Positions 51,519-60,671 of a DNA stretch of 64,000 nucleotides are shown piece after piece. A program made the translations under genes and the position numbers. The stretch's first letter is position 1. Every line of letters starts with the position of its first letter. The notes below the pieces were generated by a model. That model was not told the origin of the DNA. It searched no databases and saw only the letters and a list, made by a program, of their open reading frames with translations. Source of the stretch: Alkalicoccobacillus gibsonii (GTDB lineage: Bacteria; Bacillota; Bacilli; Bacillales; Bacillaceae_D); NCBI RefSeq assembly GCF_016798245.1, contig NZ_JAEUZA010000002.1:124001-188000 (forward strand), written 5' to 3'.

Positions 51519-52439
51519 ATGAAGTTCAAAAATGTAGAACAAATGAGCGCCATATATGGAATAAACATACTAAGCACAAAAACGCTCACCGAACGTGCAA
51601 CTCTGATAGAGACAGATAATGGTGAGACATTTGTGCTTAAGGAAAAAGAAAGTGTGGAAGCCTTTCAAAGGGAGCATGAACTTTTATGGCATTCGAGTAC
51701 AAAGGGATTTCCAGTGCAACAGCCAGTTTTGAGTCAAACAAACCACTGTCTTATCCATCATCAAAACAAGTGTTTTGTAATGTATACATATTTAGAGGGT
51801 AAGCCATTTAGTTCAGCTGAATGTCTTCAAGATCCAATAGCCTCAACACTCTTAGGGACCACCATTGCTAAAATGCATCAATCATTCGTTTCATTTGAGG
51901 CGAGTGGAGGCTGGAAGCACTCTGATCTTTATCAGATGGTTTATGGATTCGCTGTAAAAGGAATAGGCACGGGAGTGAGTTCTGAGAGATTAGATTCCAT
52001 CTACGCTCATATTGAAGAAAAGATAAAAATGCTCTCGACTACATTACCGAAACAACTTATTCATCGAGATGCCCATGTTCACAATATGATCTTTCACGAA
52101 AATGAACTTGCTGGTGTCATTGATTTTGATCTCGTAGAAGTAAATCATAAACTATTTGACCTTTGTTATTGTGCAACTAGTGTATTGAGTGAGGTTTTTT
52201 ACAATGATGAGCTAAGAGAAATGTGGCCAGCTTTTGTTTATCGGTTAGTAGAGGCGTATAATCATGAATGGGCTCTTTCAGATTCGGAACGTTCAGCCGT
52301 ATGGTACATGATGCTTATCATTCAAACAATCTTTATGGCATTTTTTCGTAAAGATCAGGCTTTATTCGAAATGAACGAAGCGATGTTTTTATGGATTTAT
52401 GACCACCAAAGTGTACTCAGCTTCGATAAGCCTTTTTGA
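51519..52439 (+). CDS. Aminoglycoside phosphotransferase-like kinase (APH family)
   Basis: 306 residues with kinase-like motifs: catalytic loop LIHRDAHVHNMIF (Asp and Asn) and the metal-binding IDFDLVE. The N-lobe Lys is in FVLKEKES. ATG 51519 follows GAGGTGG. APH-fold enzymes phosphorylate small molecules such as aminoglycosides, choline, homoserine or fructosamines; nothing here selects one. Confidence 0.82.
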   Translation: MKFKNVEQMSAIYGINILSTKTLTERATLIETDNGETFVLKEKESVEAFQREHELLWHSSTKGFPVQQPVLSQTNHCLIHHQNKCFVMYTYLEGKPFSSAECLQDPIASTLLGTTIAKMHQSFVSFEASGGWKHSDLYQMVYGFAVKGIGTGVSSERLDSIYAHIEEKIKMLSTTLPKQLIHRDAHVHNMIFHENELAGVIDFDLVEVNHKLFDLCYCATSVLSEVFYNDELREMWPAFVYRLVEAYNHEWALSDSERSAVWYMMLIIQTIFMAFFRKDQALFEMNEAMFLWIYDHQSVLSFDKPF

Positions 52440-52512
52440 GTAAGATGATCCATACTATATAAGCAGGAAATGGACATAATACCTACAAAGATATCATAAG
52501 GAGGATTTTATT

Positions 52513-53442
52513 TTGCAGTGCCAATCAAACACAGAATTAGAAGCGCTCGTTGAGGAAGCCAAACAACAAACACAACATGGGAAGATCGCTGACTACATAC
52601 CGGCACTCGCGCTTGCAGATGAAGATAAGCTTTCAGTAGCTTTATATTATCCAGACGGTCGCTGTTATTCAGCGGGAGACATCGATGAGAATTTTACATT
52701 ACAAAGTATCTCAAAGGTACTTTCTCTCGCACTTGCCTTAATGGATCATGGCGAAGAATATGTGTTTGATCGAGTTGGGCAGGAACCAACGGGTGATCCG
52801 TTTAATTCGATTGCTAAGCTCGAAACGAATAAGCCATCTAAGCCATTAAATCCGATGATTAATGCAGGAGCACTCGCGATCACTCATATGATTAAGGGAG
52901 ATTCGGTTGAAGATCGTCTGCAGCGACTGCTTGCATTTATTCGGAGACTATCCGGAAACAAATCGATCACATACAACCACATGATTGCTCAGTCTGAGCT
53001 TGAAACAGGCCATCTTAATCGTTCACTTTGTTATTTCATGAAGCAGCACGGCGTCATCAATGAGCCTGTTGAGGAGTTAATGGATTTGTACACGAAGCAG
53101 TGTGCGATTGAAATGAACTGTTTAGATTTAGCCAGAATAGGCTGCGTACTTGCTATGGATGGGGCAGATCCGGTGTCAGGAGAGCAAATCATTCCTTGGG
53201 ATATTGCACGTATTTGTAAAACATTTATGGTCACGTGCGGAATGTATAATGCATCTGGGGAGTTTGCGATCAAGGTGGGCATCCCTGCGAAAAGTGGTGT
53301 TGCAGGAGGCATTATGGGCTCTATTCCGAAAAAATGCGGTATCGCGATATGTGGTCCATCGCTAGATGATAAAGGAAATAGTATTGCTGGGTTAAAACTT
53401 CTTGAGATGATGTCGAAGAATTATTCATTAAGTATGTTTTAA
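52513..53442 (+). CDS. glsA: Glutaminase
   Basis: 309 residues, the usual length of the serine-dependent bacterial glutaminase family. Catalytic Ser-x-x-Lys in FTLQSISKVLSLAL, followed by NPMINAGALA, a conserved Glu/Asn region, YNASGEFA and the C-terminal KSGVAGGIMG. It hydrolyses L-glutamine to glutamate and ammonia. TTG start at 52513 with AAGGAGG upstream. Ends at a perfect 15-bp terminator shared with the convergent GH3 gene. Confidence 0.94.
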   Translation: MQCQSNTELEALVEEAKQQTQHGKIADYIPALALADEDKLSVALYYPDGRCYSAGDIDENFTLQSISKVLSLALALMDHGEEYVFDRVGQEPTGDPFNSIAKLETNKPSKPLNPMINAGALAITHMIKGDSVEDRLQRLLAFIRRLSGNKSITYNHMIAQSELETGHLNRSLCYFMKQHGVINEPVEELMDLYTKQCAIEMNCLDLARIGCVLAMDGADPVSGEQIIPWDIARICKTFMVTCGMYNASGEFAIKVGIPAKSGVAGGIMGSIPKKCGIAICGPSLDDKGNSIAGLKLLEMMSKNYSLSMF

Positions 53443-53448
53443 GAGGAA

Positions 53449-53490
53449 AAGGGCTAATGATTCAGGATGGAATCATTAGCCCTTACGTTT
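53449..53490. terminator. Bidirectional terminator between glsA and the GH3 gene
   Basis: AAGGGCTAATGATTC (53449-53463) and GAATCATTAGCCCTT (53470-53484) form a perfect 15-bp stem with a 6-nt loop. Confidence 0.85.
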
Positions 53491-55768
53491 ACTCTGATTG
53501 ATTACACTCTTTAATAAACTGCTCGAGTGCTTCGTTTGCTTCTTTTGATGGTTGGAAATTAACGAGTGCACGAAGAGGCATGTACTTAAGCATTTCGCTC
53601 ATCATATCAGATCCACCTTCTTCACTTTTTCCTTCTGATTCCTCATCCGGAGTGAAGGGACTATCACTAAAATGACTCTCGAGAAATTGATTCAACTTTT
53701 CTGCGTGTTCGGATTGCATCAGATCACCGATCGTTGAGTTGCGAGTCACTTCAAAAGTGGTTGGCTCTGAAGACGTAATTGAGATCGTTTCTGTAAGTGC
53801 AATGTCTGCAGAAGAGGGTCCAACTCGTAATTCAAATTCTCCGCTTTCAACTGACCAGTCTTCTTTGTCCGTATTGTAGTAAGCAAAGGCACGACGATCT
53901 AATTCAAGGTGAACCTCTTTTGTTTCACCAGGTTCAAGCTCGACCTTATCAAATGCTTTAAGTTCTTTCTCTGGTCGAACAACAGAAGAGTGTTTGTCGT
54001 GTACGTATAGTTGAACGATTTCTTTTCCCTTTACGGAACCCGTATTCTTAATTTGAATCGTAACAGTTACCTTGTCTGATTCATTCAGCTCACGACTTGA
54101 AACAGTCATATTTTCATAAGAGAACGTTGTATAGCTTAACCCGTGACCAAACGGGAACAGTGGTTTGACTTTTTTTGTGTCATAATAACGATAGCCAACG
54201 AAGATTCCTTCGCGGTACTCGACGCGGTCACCTTCTCCCGGGAAATAAAGGTAGGATGGGTTATCCTCAACTCTTACAGGGAAGGTCTCAGCTAGCTTAC
54301 CAGAAGGAGATTCAACGCCATATAAAATATCCGCAACAGCACCACCACCTGCTTGTCCACCAAGGTAGCCTTCAATAATAGCCGGCACATCATCGACCCA
54401 AGGCATTTCAACAGGCGAGCCATTGCTTAAAATCACAATGGTGTTTGGCTGTGCGTCTAAAACAGAGCGGATTAAGGCTTCATGGTTGGTTGGGAGAGAC
54501 ATATGATTTCGATCAAATCCCTCAGACTCATAGCGATCCGGCAAACCAACAAATAAAACAGCTACTTCGGAATTACGTGCACATTCTGTGGCCTCGTGGA
54601 TCAATTGATCATCTACCTTATCCTTTTCTAGGTCGTAGCCTTGTGCATAAGATACTGAATCTGCAAAACGTGCAAGCTCATCATAGGCATGATCTAACTG
54701 ATACGGATTAATGTGAGAGCTTCCTCCGCCTTGATATCGAGGCTTTTTAGCGAGCTCACCAAGCACAGCAACACGTTGACTTTTTTCAAGAGGAAGCAGC
54801 TGACTCTCGTTTTTCAGAAGAACAACTGCTTCTCTAGCAACTTTTCGTGCTAGCTGGTGTTGTGCATCCATATCGACATCTGTTAGATCCTTTTGAGAAG
54901 TAGACTTTATAACCAAATCCAATATGCGAGTGACAGCACGATCAAGAGCTTGTTCGTCGAGTTCGCCCTTCTCAATCGCATCAAGAATTTTCTGAGTTCC
55001 TACCCCGTTTGATGTGGGCATCTCTAGATCCATACCAGCTCCTACACCAGCGGCACGTTCGTTCACCGCTCCCCAGTCAGAGACAACAAGACCATCAAAT
55101 CCCCACTCATCACGAAGGATTGTTGTTAACAACCGCTTATGCTCTGAGGCATACTCTCCATTAACCAGATTATAAGAGCACATCACTGTCCATGGCTGAG
55201 CTTCTTTTACTGCACCTTCAAAGCTAGCAAGGTAGATTTCGCGCAGTGTGCGTTCATCAACGATCGCATCAACACTCATACGTCGGTGCTCCTGATTATT
55301 TACTGCGAAGTGCTTAAGCGATGCACCAACGCCCTCACTTTGTACTCCTTTAATATGAGCGGCAGCAAGCTGCGCAGAAACATACGGATCCTCTGAAAAA
55401 TATTCGAAGTTGCGACCGCATAGCGGTGAACGTTTAATATTGGCACCTGGTCCAAGAAGAACAGACACCCCTTCCTTACGAGCTTCCTTCCCTAAGGCTA
55501 CGCCCACATCATAAATCAGATCACGATTCCATGTTGAGGCAAGGCCAACAGCTGAGGGGAAACAAGTAGCAGGCACACTTTCGTTTAACCCTAGGTGATC
55601 AGATTCACCTGCTTGCTTACGCAGTCCATGTGGGCCATCTGTCATCATGATAGACGGAATGCCTAATCGCTCAACAGCCTGGGTTGTCCAGAAATCCTTC
55701 CCACTACATAACTCCGCTTTTTCTTCTATCGTTAGTTCATTTAACCATTGGTTTACTTGATTGTTCAA
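53489..55768 (-). CDS. Glycoside hydrolase family 3 beta-glucosidase, intracellular
   Basis: 759 residues. N-terminal GH3 barrel with the nucleophile Asp231 in GLVVSDWGAV, substrate-binding GPGANIKRSPLCGRNFEYFSEDP and KHFAVNNQEHRR; the alpha/beta sandwich (about 320-540, with DRYESEGFDRNHMSLP); a fibronectin-III-like domain (about 590-660, YVHDKHSSVVRPEKELKAF); and a further C-terminal region (to 759) with an acidic linker. No signal peptide. It starts with TTG after GGAGGATATAAAA. Divergent from an ABC importer operon, which may supply its substrate (beta-glucosides or related). Confidence 0.93.
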   Translation of the reverse strand: MNNQVNQWLNELTIEEKAELCSGKDFWTTQAVERLGIPSIMMTDGPHGLRKQAGESDHLGLNESVPATCFPSAVGLASTWNRDLIYDVGVALGKEARKEGVSVLLGPGANIKRSPLCGRNFEYFSEDPYVSAQLAAAHIKGVQSEGVGASLKHFAVNNQEHRRMSVDAIVDERTLREIYLASFEGAVKEAQPWTVMCSYNLVNGEYASEHKRLLTTILRDEWGFDGLVVSDWGAVNERAAGVGAGMDLEMPTSNGVGTQKILDAIEKGELDEQALDRAVTRILDLVIKSTSQKDLTDVDMDAQHQLARKVAREAVVLLKNESQLLPLEKSQRVAVLGELAKKPRYQGGGSSHINPYQLDHAYDELARFADSVSYAQGYDLEKDKVDDQLIHEATECARNSEVAVLFVGLPDRYESEGFDRNHMSLPTNHEALIRSVLDAQPNTIVILSNGSPVEMPWVDDVPAIIEGYLGGQAGGGAVADILYGVESPSGKLAETFPVRVEDNPSYLYFPGEGDRVEYREGIFVGYRYYDTKKVKPLFPFGHGLSYTTFSYENMTVSSRELNESDKVTVTIQIKNTGSVKGKEIVQLYVHDKHSSVVRPEKELKAFDKVELEPGETKEVHLELDRRAFAYYNTDKEDWSVESGEFELRVGPSSADIALTETISITSSEPTTFEVTRNSTIGDLMQSEHAEKLNQFLESHFSDSPFTPDEESEGKSEEGGSDMMSEMLKYMPLRALVNFQPSKEANEALEQFIKECNQSE

Positions 55769-55818
55769 TTTTATATCCTCCTTATGTATCTTACGTAGGT
55801 ATTTCCGTTTTTGGGGGA

Positions 55819-55846
55819 TTGGAAACCTTGTAATAATGGATATAAT
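55819..55846 (+). promoter_or_regulatory. Candidate promoter of the second LplA-type operon
   Basis: TTGGAA (55819-55824), 16-nt spacer, TATAAT (55841-55846). This gives a leader of about 165 nt before the ATG at 56014. Confidence 0.45.
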
Positions 55847-55981
55847 TCTTTTAAAAATTAAGAGGGTATAATGATTAGGTAGTTGAGAACGTGTGGGAGA
55901 ATGAATACTTAAATTAAAAAATTACCACCATTCTTAAAAATCTCATATTTTACAGAGACAGTAAAAAAAGTAACATATAAA

Positions 55982-55995
55982 TGTAAGGGCTTTCA
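55982..55995 (+). promoter_or_regulatory. Candidate cre (CcpA) site in the leader of the second LplA-type operon
   Basis: TGTAAGGGCTTTCA matches TGWNANCGNTNWCA at 13 of 14 positions; the mismatch is G for C in the central CG. Confidence 0.5.
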
Positions 55996-56013
55996 ATAAT
56001 AGGGGGGGTTAAG

Positions 56014-57687
56014 ATGAGTAAACTTATTAAACTATCGTTGCTTGCTAGTGTCTTAACGATTGCTGCGTGTAGTAATAATGATTCAGCATCTAAGGAGAGT
56101 AAACTTGAACCAGTGTCTTCTGCAGATGAGCTACCTGAAAAATTTGAAGAACCAGTCAATCTTAGCTTAATAAAACATGTTACTGGGGACATTTTATTCA
56201 AAGATGGGGAAACCATTCATGACAATGTCCATACTAAATGGGCTAAAGATACCTTTAACATTGATTTAGACTACCTTTGGACTACCAGTGGTCCTGATGA
56301 CACTTTTGACACTAAACTTCAATTAAGTTTATCTGCCAACGAGGAGCTCCCATCCATCATATCAATTAGAAGTTCAATAACTCAAGATCTAATTGATTCG
56401 GGACGAGTGATGGAAGTCGGTGAGATATTCGACAAATATGCATCTGAGAGTTGGAAAAGTGCAATCGAGGATGACCCTAATTCATGGGATGCTTTTACGC
56501 GAGAAACTGGTCGTTATGCTATTCCCATTTTGGATTTTAAAATGAATAATGATGTTGTCTTATATATCAGACAGGACTGGCTTGATAAATTAGGTTTAGA
56601 TGGACCAGAAACAATGGATGATATTGAAGAAGTAATGGATGCATTTGTTAATGAGGACCCTTCAGGTACAGGTGAAACAACATATGGTTTTGCAACTGGT
56701 TTCGGAAATAATTTTAATACGTGGATGTCGACTTCTGAATGGGTATTTGGTGCTTATGGAGCTATGCCAAATCAATGGAATCAAGCTGAAGATGGTTCAT
56801 TAGTCTATGGATCTGTACAGCCTGAGATGAAGCAAGGTTTAGAGACAATGAAGGAATGGATGGATAAAGGATATATTCACCCTGAATCAGGGTTGTGGGA
56901 TGAACGAAAAGCTGTTGAACTTTTTACATCTGGTCGTGCTGGTATCATAGCAGGTCCACATTGGATGCCTGATTGGCCTTTAAGTGAACTTTTACAGAAC
57001 GTTGATGATGCAGAATACGTTCCGTATGAGATTCCAACGGGACCTGATGGCCTGGCTGGGAGATCATCCGGTGTACAATCAAGTAACGGAGCAATTATGA
57101 TAAATGCTAATGCAACAGAAGAGGAAATTCAAGCTTTCTTTGTTTACCAGAACTATCTCTTTGATCACTATGCAAATCCAGAAGAGGGAAGCGAATTCGA
57201 ATATGGATTTGCTGAGGGATACGATTACTTCATTGAAGGGGACGAAGTAAGCTATAGAAATATTGATGATGGTAGTCCGATGATTGTACCTGACAAATAT
57301 ACGATTACTTTTGACGGAGCTAGAATTCCATCATTATATATTAATACTTTGGCTGATTTTTCTAGAGGAAAAGAGCCAGAAACGCCATATGAGAAAAAGT
57401 TAAATCTAGTATTTCCTGAAGGAGCTTGGGATGCAGCTCGTATTGTTGTAGATGGTCAAGATAAACAAATATTAAGCATGTTCACAGGCCCACCTACACC
57501 TACAATGCTTTCTAAAAGTGAGACAATTAATAGAATGTTATCGGAATCATATACGAAAATGGTTTATGGGGAGTTAGACATTGATGAATTTGATTCCATT
57601 GTAGAGAAATGGAAAACTCAAGGCGGAAACGAAATAACGAGCGAAGTGAATGAATGGTATGAAGAGGTTCAAAAAAATAGAAATTAA
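56014..57687 (+). CDS. LplA-like extracellular solute-binding lipoprotein
   Basis: 557 residues. Lipobox IAAC (Cys19) followed by a strongly acidic mature protein. Motifs WLDKLGLDGPETMDDIEEVMDA-like, FATGFGNNFNTWM and PTGPDGLAGRSSG fit the LplA/YtcQ group. GGGGGGG precedes the ATG. It is the first gene of an operon running through a YesM/YesN pair to two LplB/LplC permeases. The ligand is unknown; the divergent GH3 gene suggests a beta-linked oligosaccharide. Confidence 0.88.
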   Translation: MSKLIKLSLLASVLTIAACSNNDSASKESKLEPVSSADELPEKFEEPVNLSLIKHVTGDILFKDGETIHDNVHTKWAKDTFNIDLDYLWTTSGPDDTFDTKLQLSLSANEELPSIISIRSSITQDLIDSGRVMEVGEIFDKYASESWKSAIEDDPNSWDAFTRETGRYAIPILDFKMNNDVVLYIRQDWLDKLGLDGPETMDDIEEVMDAFVNEDPSGTGETTYGFATGFGNNFNTWMSTSEWVFGAYGAMPNQWNQAEDGSLVYGSVQPEMKQGLETMKEWMDKGYIHPESGLWDERKAVELFTSGRAGIIAGPHWMPDWPLSELLQNVDDAEYVPYEIPTGPDGLAGRSSGVQSSNGAIMINANATEEEIQAFFVYQNYLFDHYANPEEGSEFEYGFAEGYDYFIEGDEVSYRNIDDGSPMIVPDKYTITFDGARIPSLYINTLADFSRGKEPETPYEKKLNLVFPEGAWDAARIVVDGQDKQILSMFTGPPTPTMLSKSETINRMLSESYTKMVYGELDIDEFDSIVEKWKTQGGNEITSEVNEWYEEVQKNRN

Positions 57688-57689
57688 TA

Positions 57690-57703
57690 TGTAAGCGCTC
57701 TCC
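57690..57703 (+). promoter_or_regulatory. Candidate cre (CcpA) site between binding-protein and kinase genes
   Basis: TGTAAGCGCTCTCC matches TGWNANCGNTNWCA at 13 of 14 positions, differing only in the last base. It could act as a roadblock site inside the operon. Confidence 0.5.
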
Positions 57704-57772
57704 CCTTTTCGTGATAAATTTAGAATAAATTAATTCATGAGAAGGGGTGAATCAATGTTTTAGAAACTAACA

Positions 57773-59437
57773 TTGTTTAAGAGAGCGGTATTCATCCTAT
57801 TGGCTCTGTTAATTCCTACTATACTCATCTATGGTTATTCGAATCAAGTGACGATTCAAGTAATTAAAGATGATATTAATGAGCGGAATATCAATAGGTT
57901 AGAAGCATCGGTAAATAGGTTGGAATCAGATTTAGATCAATTATCTCAATCTTTAGTTGCACTAAGCATTGATCCAGATGTAAACCAGGCAAGAAACATT
58001 GATTTATATAGTAGATACGAAGCATTAGTTATTAAAGAAAAAATATTTAATAAGTTATCTACTTACCAACAACTAAGTAGGCTAAAGGTTGATGTAACAG
58101 TTTATATACCAGAAAATGAAAGCGTTATTAGTACACTAAGTAACTTTCCTGAATCTCCAAAAAAACTTTCGACATCGTGGTCGTATGTTAACTCAAAGAA
58201 GGAAGTCAATAATCAACCTTATTTCTTGAGACACATTAGGTATCCAGCTGGAGAACATGAGATAGGGGACGAAGCAATAATAGAGGCAAGAGTATACATT
58301 GAAAGTATACAAAATCACCTTGCTGACTTAACAACAGAAGAATTGAACAATGCCTTTTACTATCATGAAGATTATGGAACGATTGACATAAACTCAAATG
58401 ATATCAATTCATTAAATTTAGGATTACATGATAATTTTGTTGATGAAAATGGATCTGTTCAATTATCACAGAACAATATGCAGTATTTGATTAGTTACGT
58501 TCAAGTAGAATCTTTAGGTTGGACTTTAATTGATTATGTCCCATTAAAAGAAGTTCTAACTCCGGTATATACAAGTCAATATTTACTATATGGCTCAGTC
58601 ATATTCATGATACTTGGCGGATTATTTTTTGGACGTCTCCTTTACAAGGATTTGCATGTACCAATTCAGCAATTAAAGAACGGTGTATCAAGTATTAAAA
58701 GGGCTAATTATTCGGTTCGTATGGAATCTAATGTGCAAAACGAATTTAGTTCATTAATGGATGGGTTTAATAAAATGGCTGAACAAATTCAAAATCTCTT
58801 TGAACAAGTGTATAGTGAAAAGCTTCGCTCTAAAGATGCTTCTTTAAAATTGTTGCAAGCTCAAATAGATCCACACTTTCTCTATAATTGTTTGTTTTAT
58901 ATTAAAAATATGGCAAAGGTAAACCAAACTGAAGCTGTAGAAGCAATGGCTTTACACTTAGGGAATTATTTTCGTTATCGAACTAAAGTGGAAGAGGTAA
59001 CTACTACTTTAGAAGAAGAGATTGGGCTAATCAGGACATTTCTATCAATACATGCTTTGAGAAAACGCTCTTTGTCCTATTCAATAAGTATCTCTGAAGA
59101 TTTTGAATCAGTTGTTATTCCTAGGCTTCTCATCCAGCCGATTGTTGAAAATGCAATTATTCATGGGACAGATAGATTAAATGGATGTGCAGAAATTAAG
59201 TTAACTGGTGGAGTGAAAAATGGGTTCTTTTTCATTGCAATTGATGATAACGGCATTGGTTTAACGGAAACTCGTCGTAATCAGTTACAACGAAATTTAG
59301 AAGAGGACAAAGAACAAAGTTACGGAATGAGAAATGTACACCAACGACTTAAAGGAATCTACGGGGTTGATTCAGGCCTCATCATTCAGAAATCAGAACT
59401 CGGTGGACTCAGAGTTGTACTCCAATGGAGACTTTAG
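57773..59437 (+). CDS. Sensor histidine kinase, YesM family, with in-frame TAG near the natural start
   Basis: 554 residues from the TTG at 57773: TM1 (about 5-20), extracellular sensor (about 22-265), TM2 (about 268-288), HAMP, phospho-accepting His368 in QIDPHFLYNCLF, and HATPase (QPIVENAIIHG, DDNGIGL). The natural start looks like the ATG at 57755, in the same frame and 7 nt behind GGGG of GAAGGGGTGA, but its third codon is TAG (57761-57763). The TTG has no ribosome binding site of its own. The gene may be expressed weakly by reinitiation, or be a recent null allele. Confidence 0.85.
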   Translation: MFKRAVFILLALLIPTILIYGYSNQVTIQVIKDDINERNINRLEASVNRLESDLDQLSQSLVALSIDPDVNQARNIDLYSRYEALVIKEKIFNKLSTYQQLSRLKVDVTVYIPENESVISTLSNFPESPKKLSTSWSYVNSKKEVNNQPYFLRHIRYPAGEHEIGDEAIIEARVYIESIQNHLADLTTEELNNAFYYHEDYGTIDINSNDINSLNLGLHDNFVDENGSVQLSQNNMQYLISYVQVESLGWTLIDYVPLKEVLTPVYTSQYLLYGSVIFMILGGLFFGRLLYKDLHVPIQQLKNGVSSIKRANYSVRMESNVQNEFSSLMDGFNKMAEQIQNLFEQVYSEKLRSKDASLKLLQAQIDPHFLYNCLFYIKNMAKVNQTEAVEAMALHLGNYFRYRTKVEEVTTTLEEEIGLIRTFLSIHALRKRSLSYSISISEDFESVVIPRLLIQPIVENAIIHGTDRLNGCAEIKLTGGVKNGFFFIAIDDNGIGLTETRRNQLQRNLEEDKEQSYGMRNVHQRLKGIYGVDSGLIIQKSELGGLRVVLQWRL

Positions 59438-59456
59438 AAGAAGGGATGTAAGATGA

Positions 59457-60653
59457 GTGATTACACTTTTACTAGTGGACGATGAAGAATCAACATTACT
59501 AGGGTTAAGTACTCTTCCATGGGAAAATATTGGGATCACAGAAGTATTTCTTGCATCATCAGCTTTTGAAGCTATTGACACAGTTAAATTACAAAGAATA
59601 GATATAGTTGTTTCAGATATTAGGATGCCAGGGTTGTCTGGTGTAGATTTACTAATGAAGTTAACAGAAGATCCTTATAACATTAAAGGAATTCTTCTCT
59701 CTGGATATGCAGATTTTGAATACGCTAAACAAGCCATTCAGGCTAAAGTATTAAACTATCTTTTAAAGCCTTGCTCTGATGAAGAACTACTTAAAGCAGT
59801 GCAGCAGGCGATTGAGATCATTCAGGAAGATAGAAAAAAAATGATTGAGAGGCAACAACTCGTTAAACAATTATGTGAAGATCCCATTTGGATTGGTGAA
59901 AAGGTATTAAGTTACTGGTTAAAAAATCCGCCAACCATTGCAGAGCTAACAAAAAGTATTGGGGAGTATCAATTACCGATTTCCATAGAAGATCACTACT
60001 TATATTTTGAGATTCGATGTAGCTCTAAAAAAGAATGTTCAATTATTGAACAGAAGGCTGTGAAATACCTTTCAGGTCATTCTTTCATTATGATGCTTAA
60101 GAGTACAGATCAAAATATTATATCTGGACTATTTATCTTTGGAATTAACAACAAGATAGAGACTGATCAATTTAATTACGAGTTGCTAAGTGATTTAAAG
60201 CAATACCTGTTAGTTAATTTTCAGATTGAGTGTACTATTATGACTTCTGATGTTTATAAACTAAGGGATTTATCTAAGCTAACTGAATTCAAAAATGGTA
60301 GCTTAGATCAAAAACTAACAATACCAAGCAAAACGCGTGGTGAAGTACTTGTCCATCGAGCTCAGCATTATCTCTATCTTAAATTAAGTGAGAATCCAAC
60401 TCTTCAAGATGCAGCATATTATTTGAACGTTCATCCTGCATATTTATCAAAAATATTTAAAGAAGGTTCAGGAGAAAAGTTCTCAGAATATATTCATCGA
60501 TTGAAAATGGAGAAAGCAGCTTATCAGATAGAAAATACTAATAAGAAAATTAATCAAATCGCTAAAGAGATTGGATACAATGACTCTTCATATTTTATTA
60601 AGGTTTTTAAAAAGTTTTACAGTAAAACTCCTCATGAGTTTAGAGGTGGTTAG
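59457..60653 (+). CDS. Response regulator with AraC HTH, YesN family
   Basis: 398 residues. Receiver with phospho-acceptor Asp54 (VVSDIRMP), acidic pair Asp8/Asp9 and Lys in LLKPC; a middle region (about 125-290) of unknown fold; AraC HTH pair (LQDAAYYLNVHPAYLSKIFK and INQIAKEIGYNDSSYFIKVFKKF). GTG start 11 nt after AAGGGA. It is the partner of the kinase at 57773 and the likely activator of this importer operon. Confidence 0.92.
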   Translation: MITLLLVDDEESTLLGLSTLPWENIGITEVFLASSAFEAIDTVKLQRIDIVVSDIRMPGLSGVDLLMKLTEDPYNIKGILLSGYADFEYAKQAIQAKVLNYLLKPCSDEELLKAVQQAIEIIQEDRKKMIERQQLVKQLCEDPIWIGEKVLSYWLKNPPTIAELTKSIGEYQLPISIEDHYLYFEIRCSSKKECSIIEQKAVKYLSGHSFIMMLKSTDQNIISGLFIFGINNKIETDQFNYELLSDLKQYLLVNFQIECTIMTSDVYKLRDLSKLTEFKNGSLDQKLTIPSKTRGEVLVHRAQHYLYLKLSENPTLQDAAYYLNVHPAYLSKIFKEGSGEKFSEYIHRLKMEKAAYQIENTNKKINQIAKEIGYNDSSYFIKVFKKFYSKTPHEFRGG

Positions 60654-60671
60654 AAGGGTGGAGATAATACT

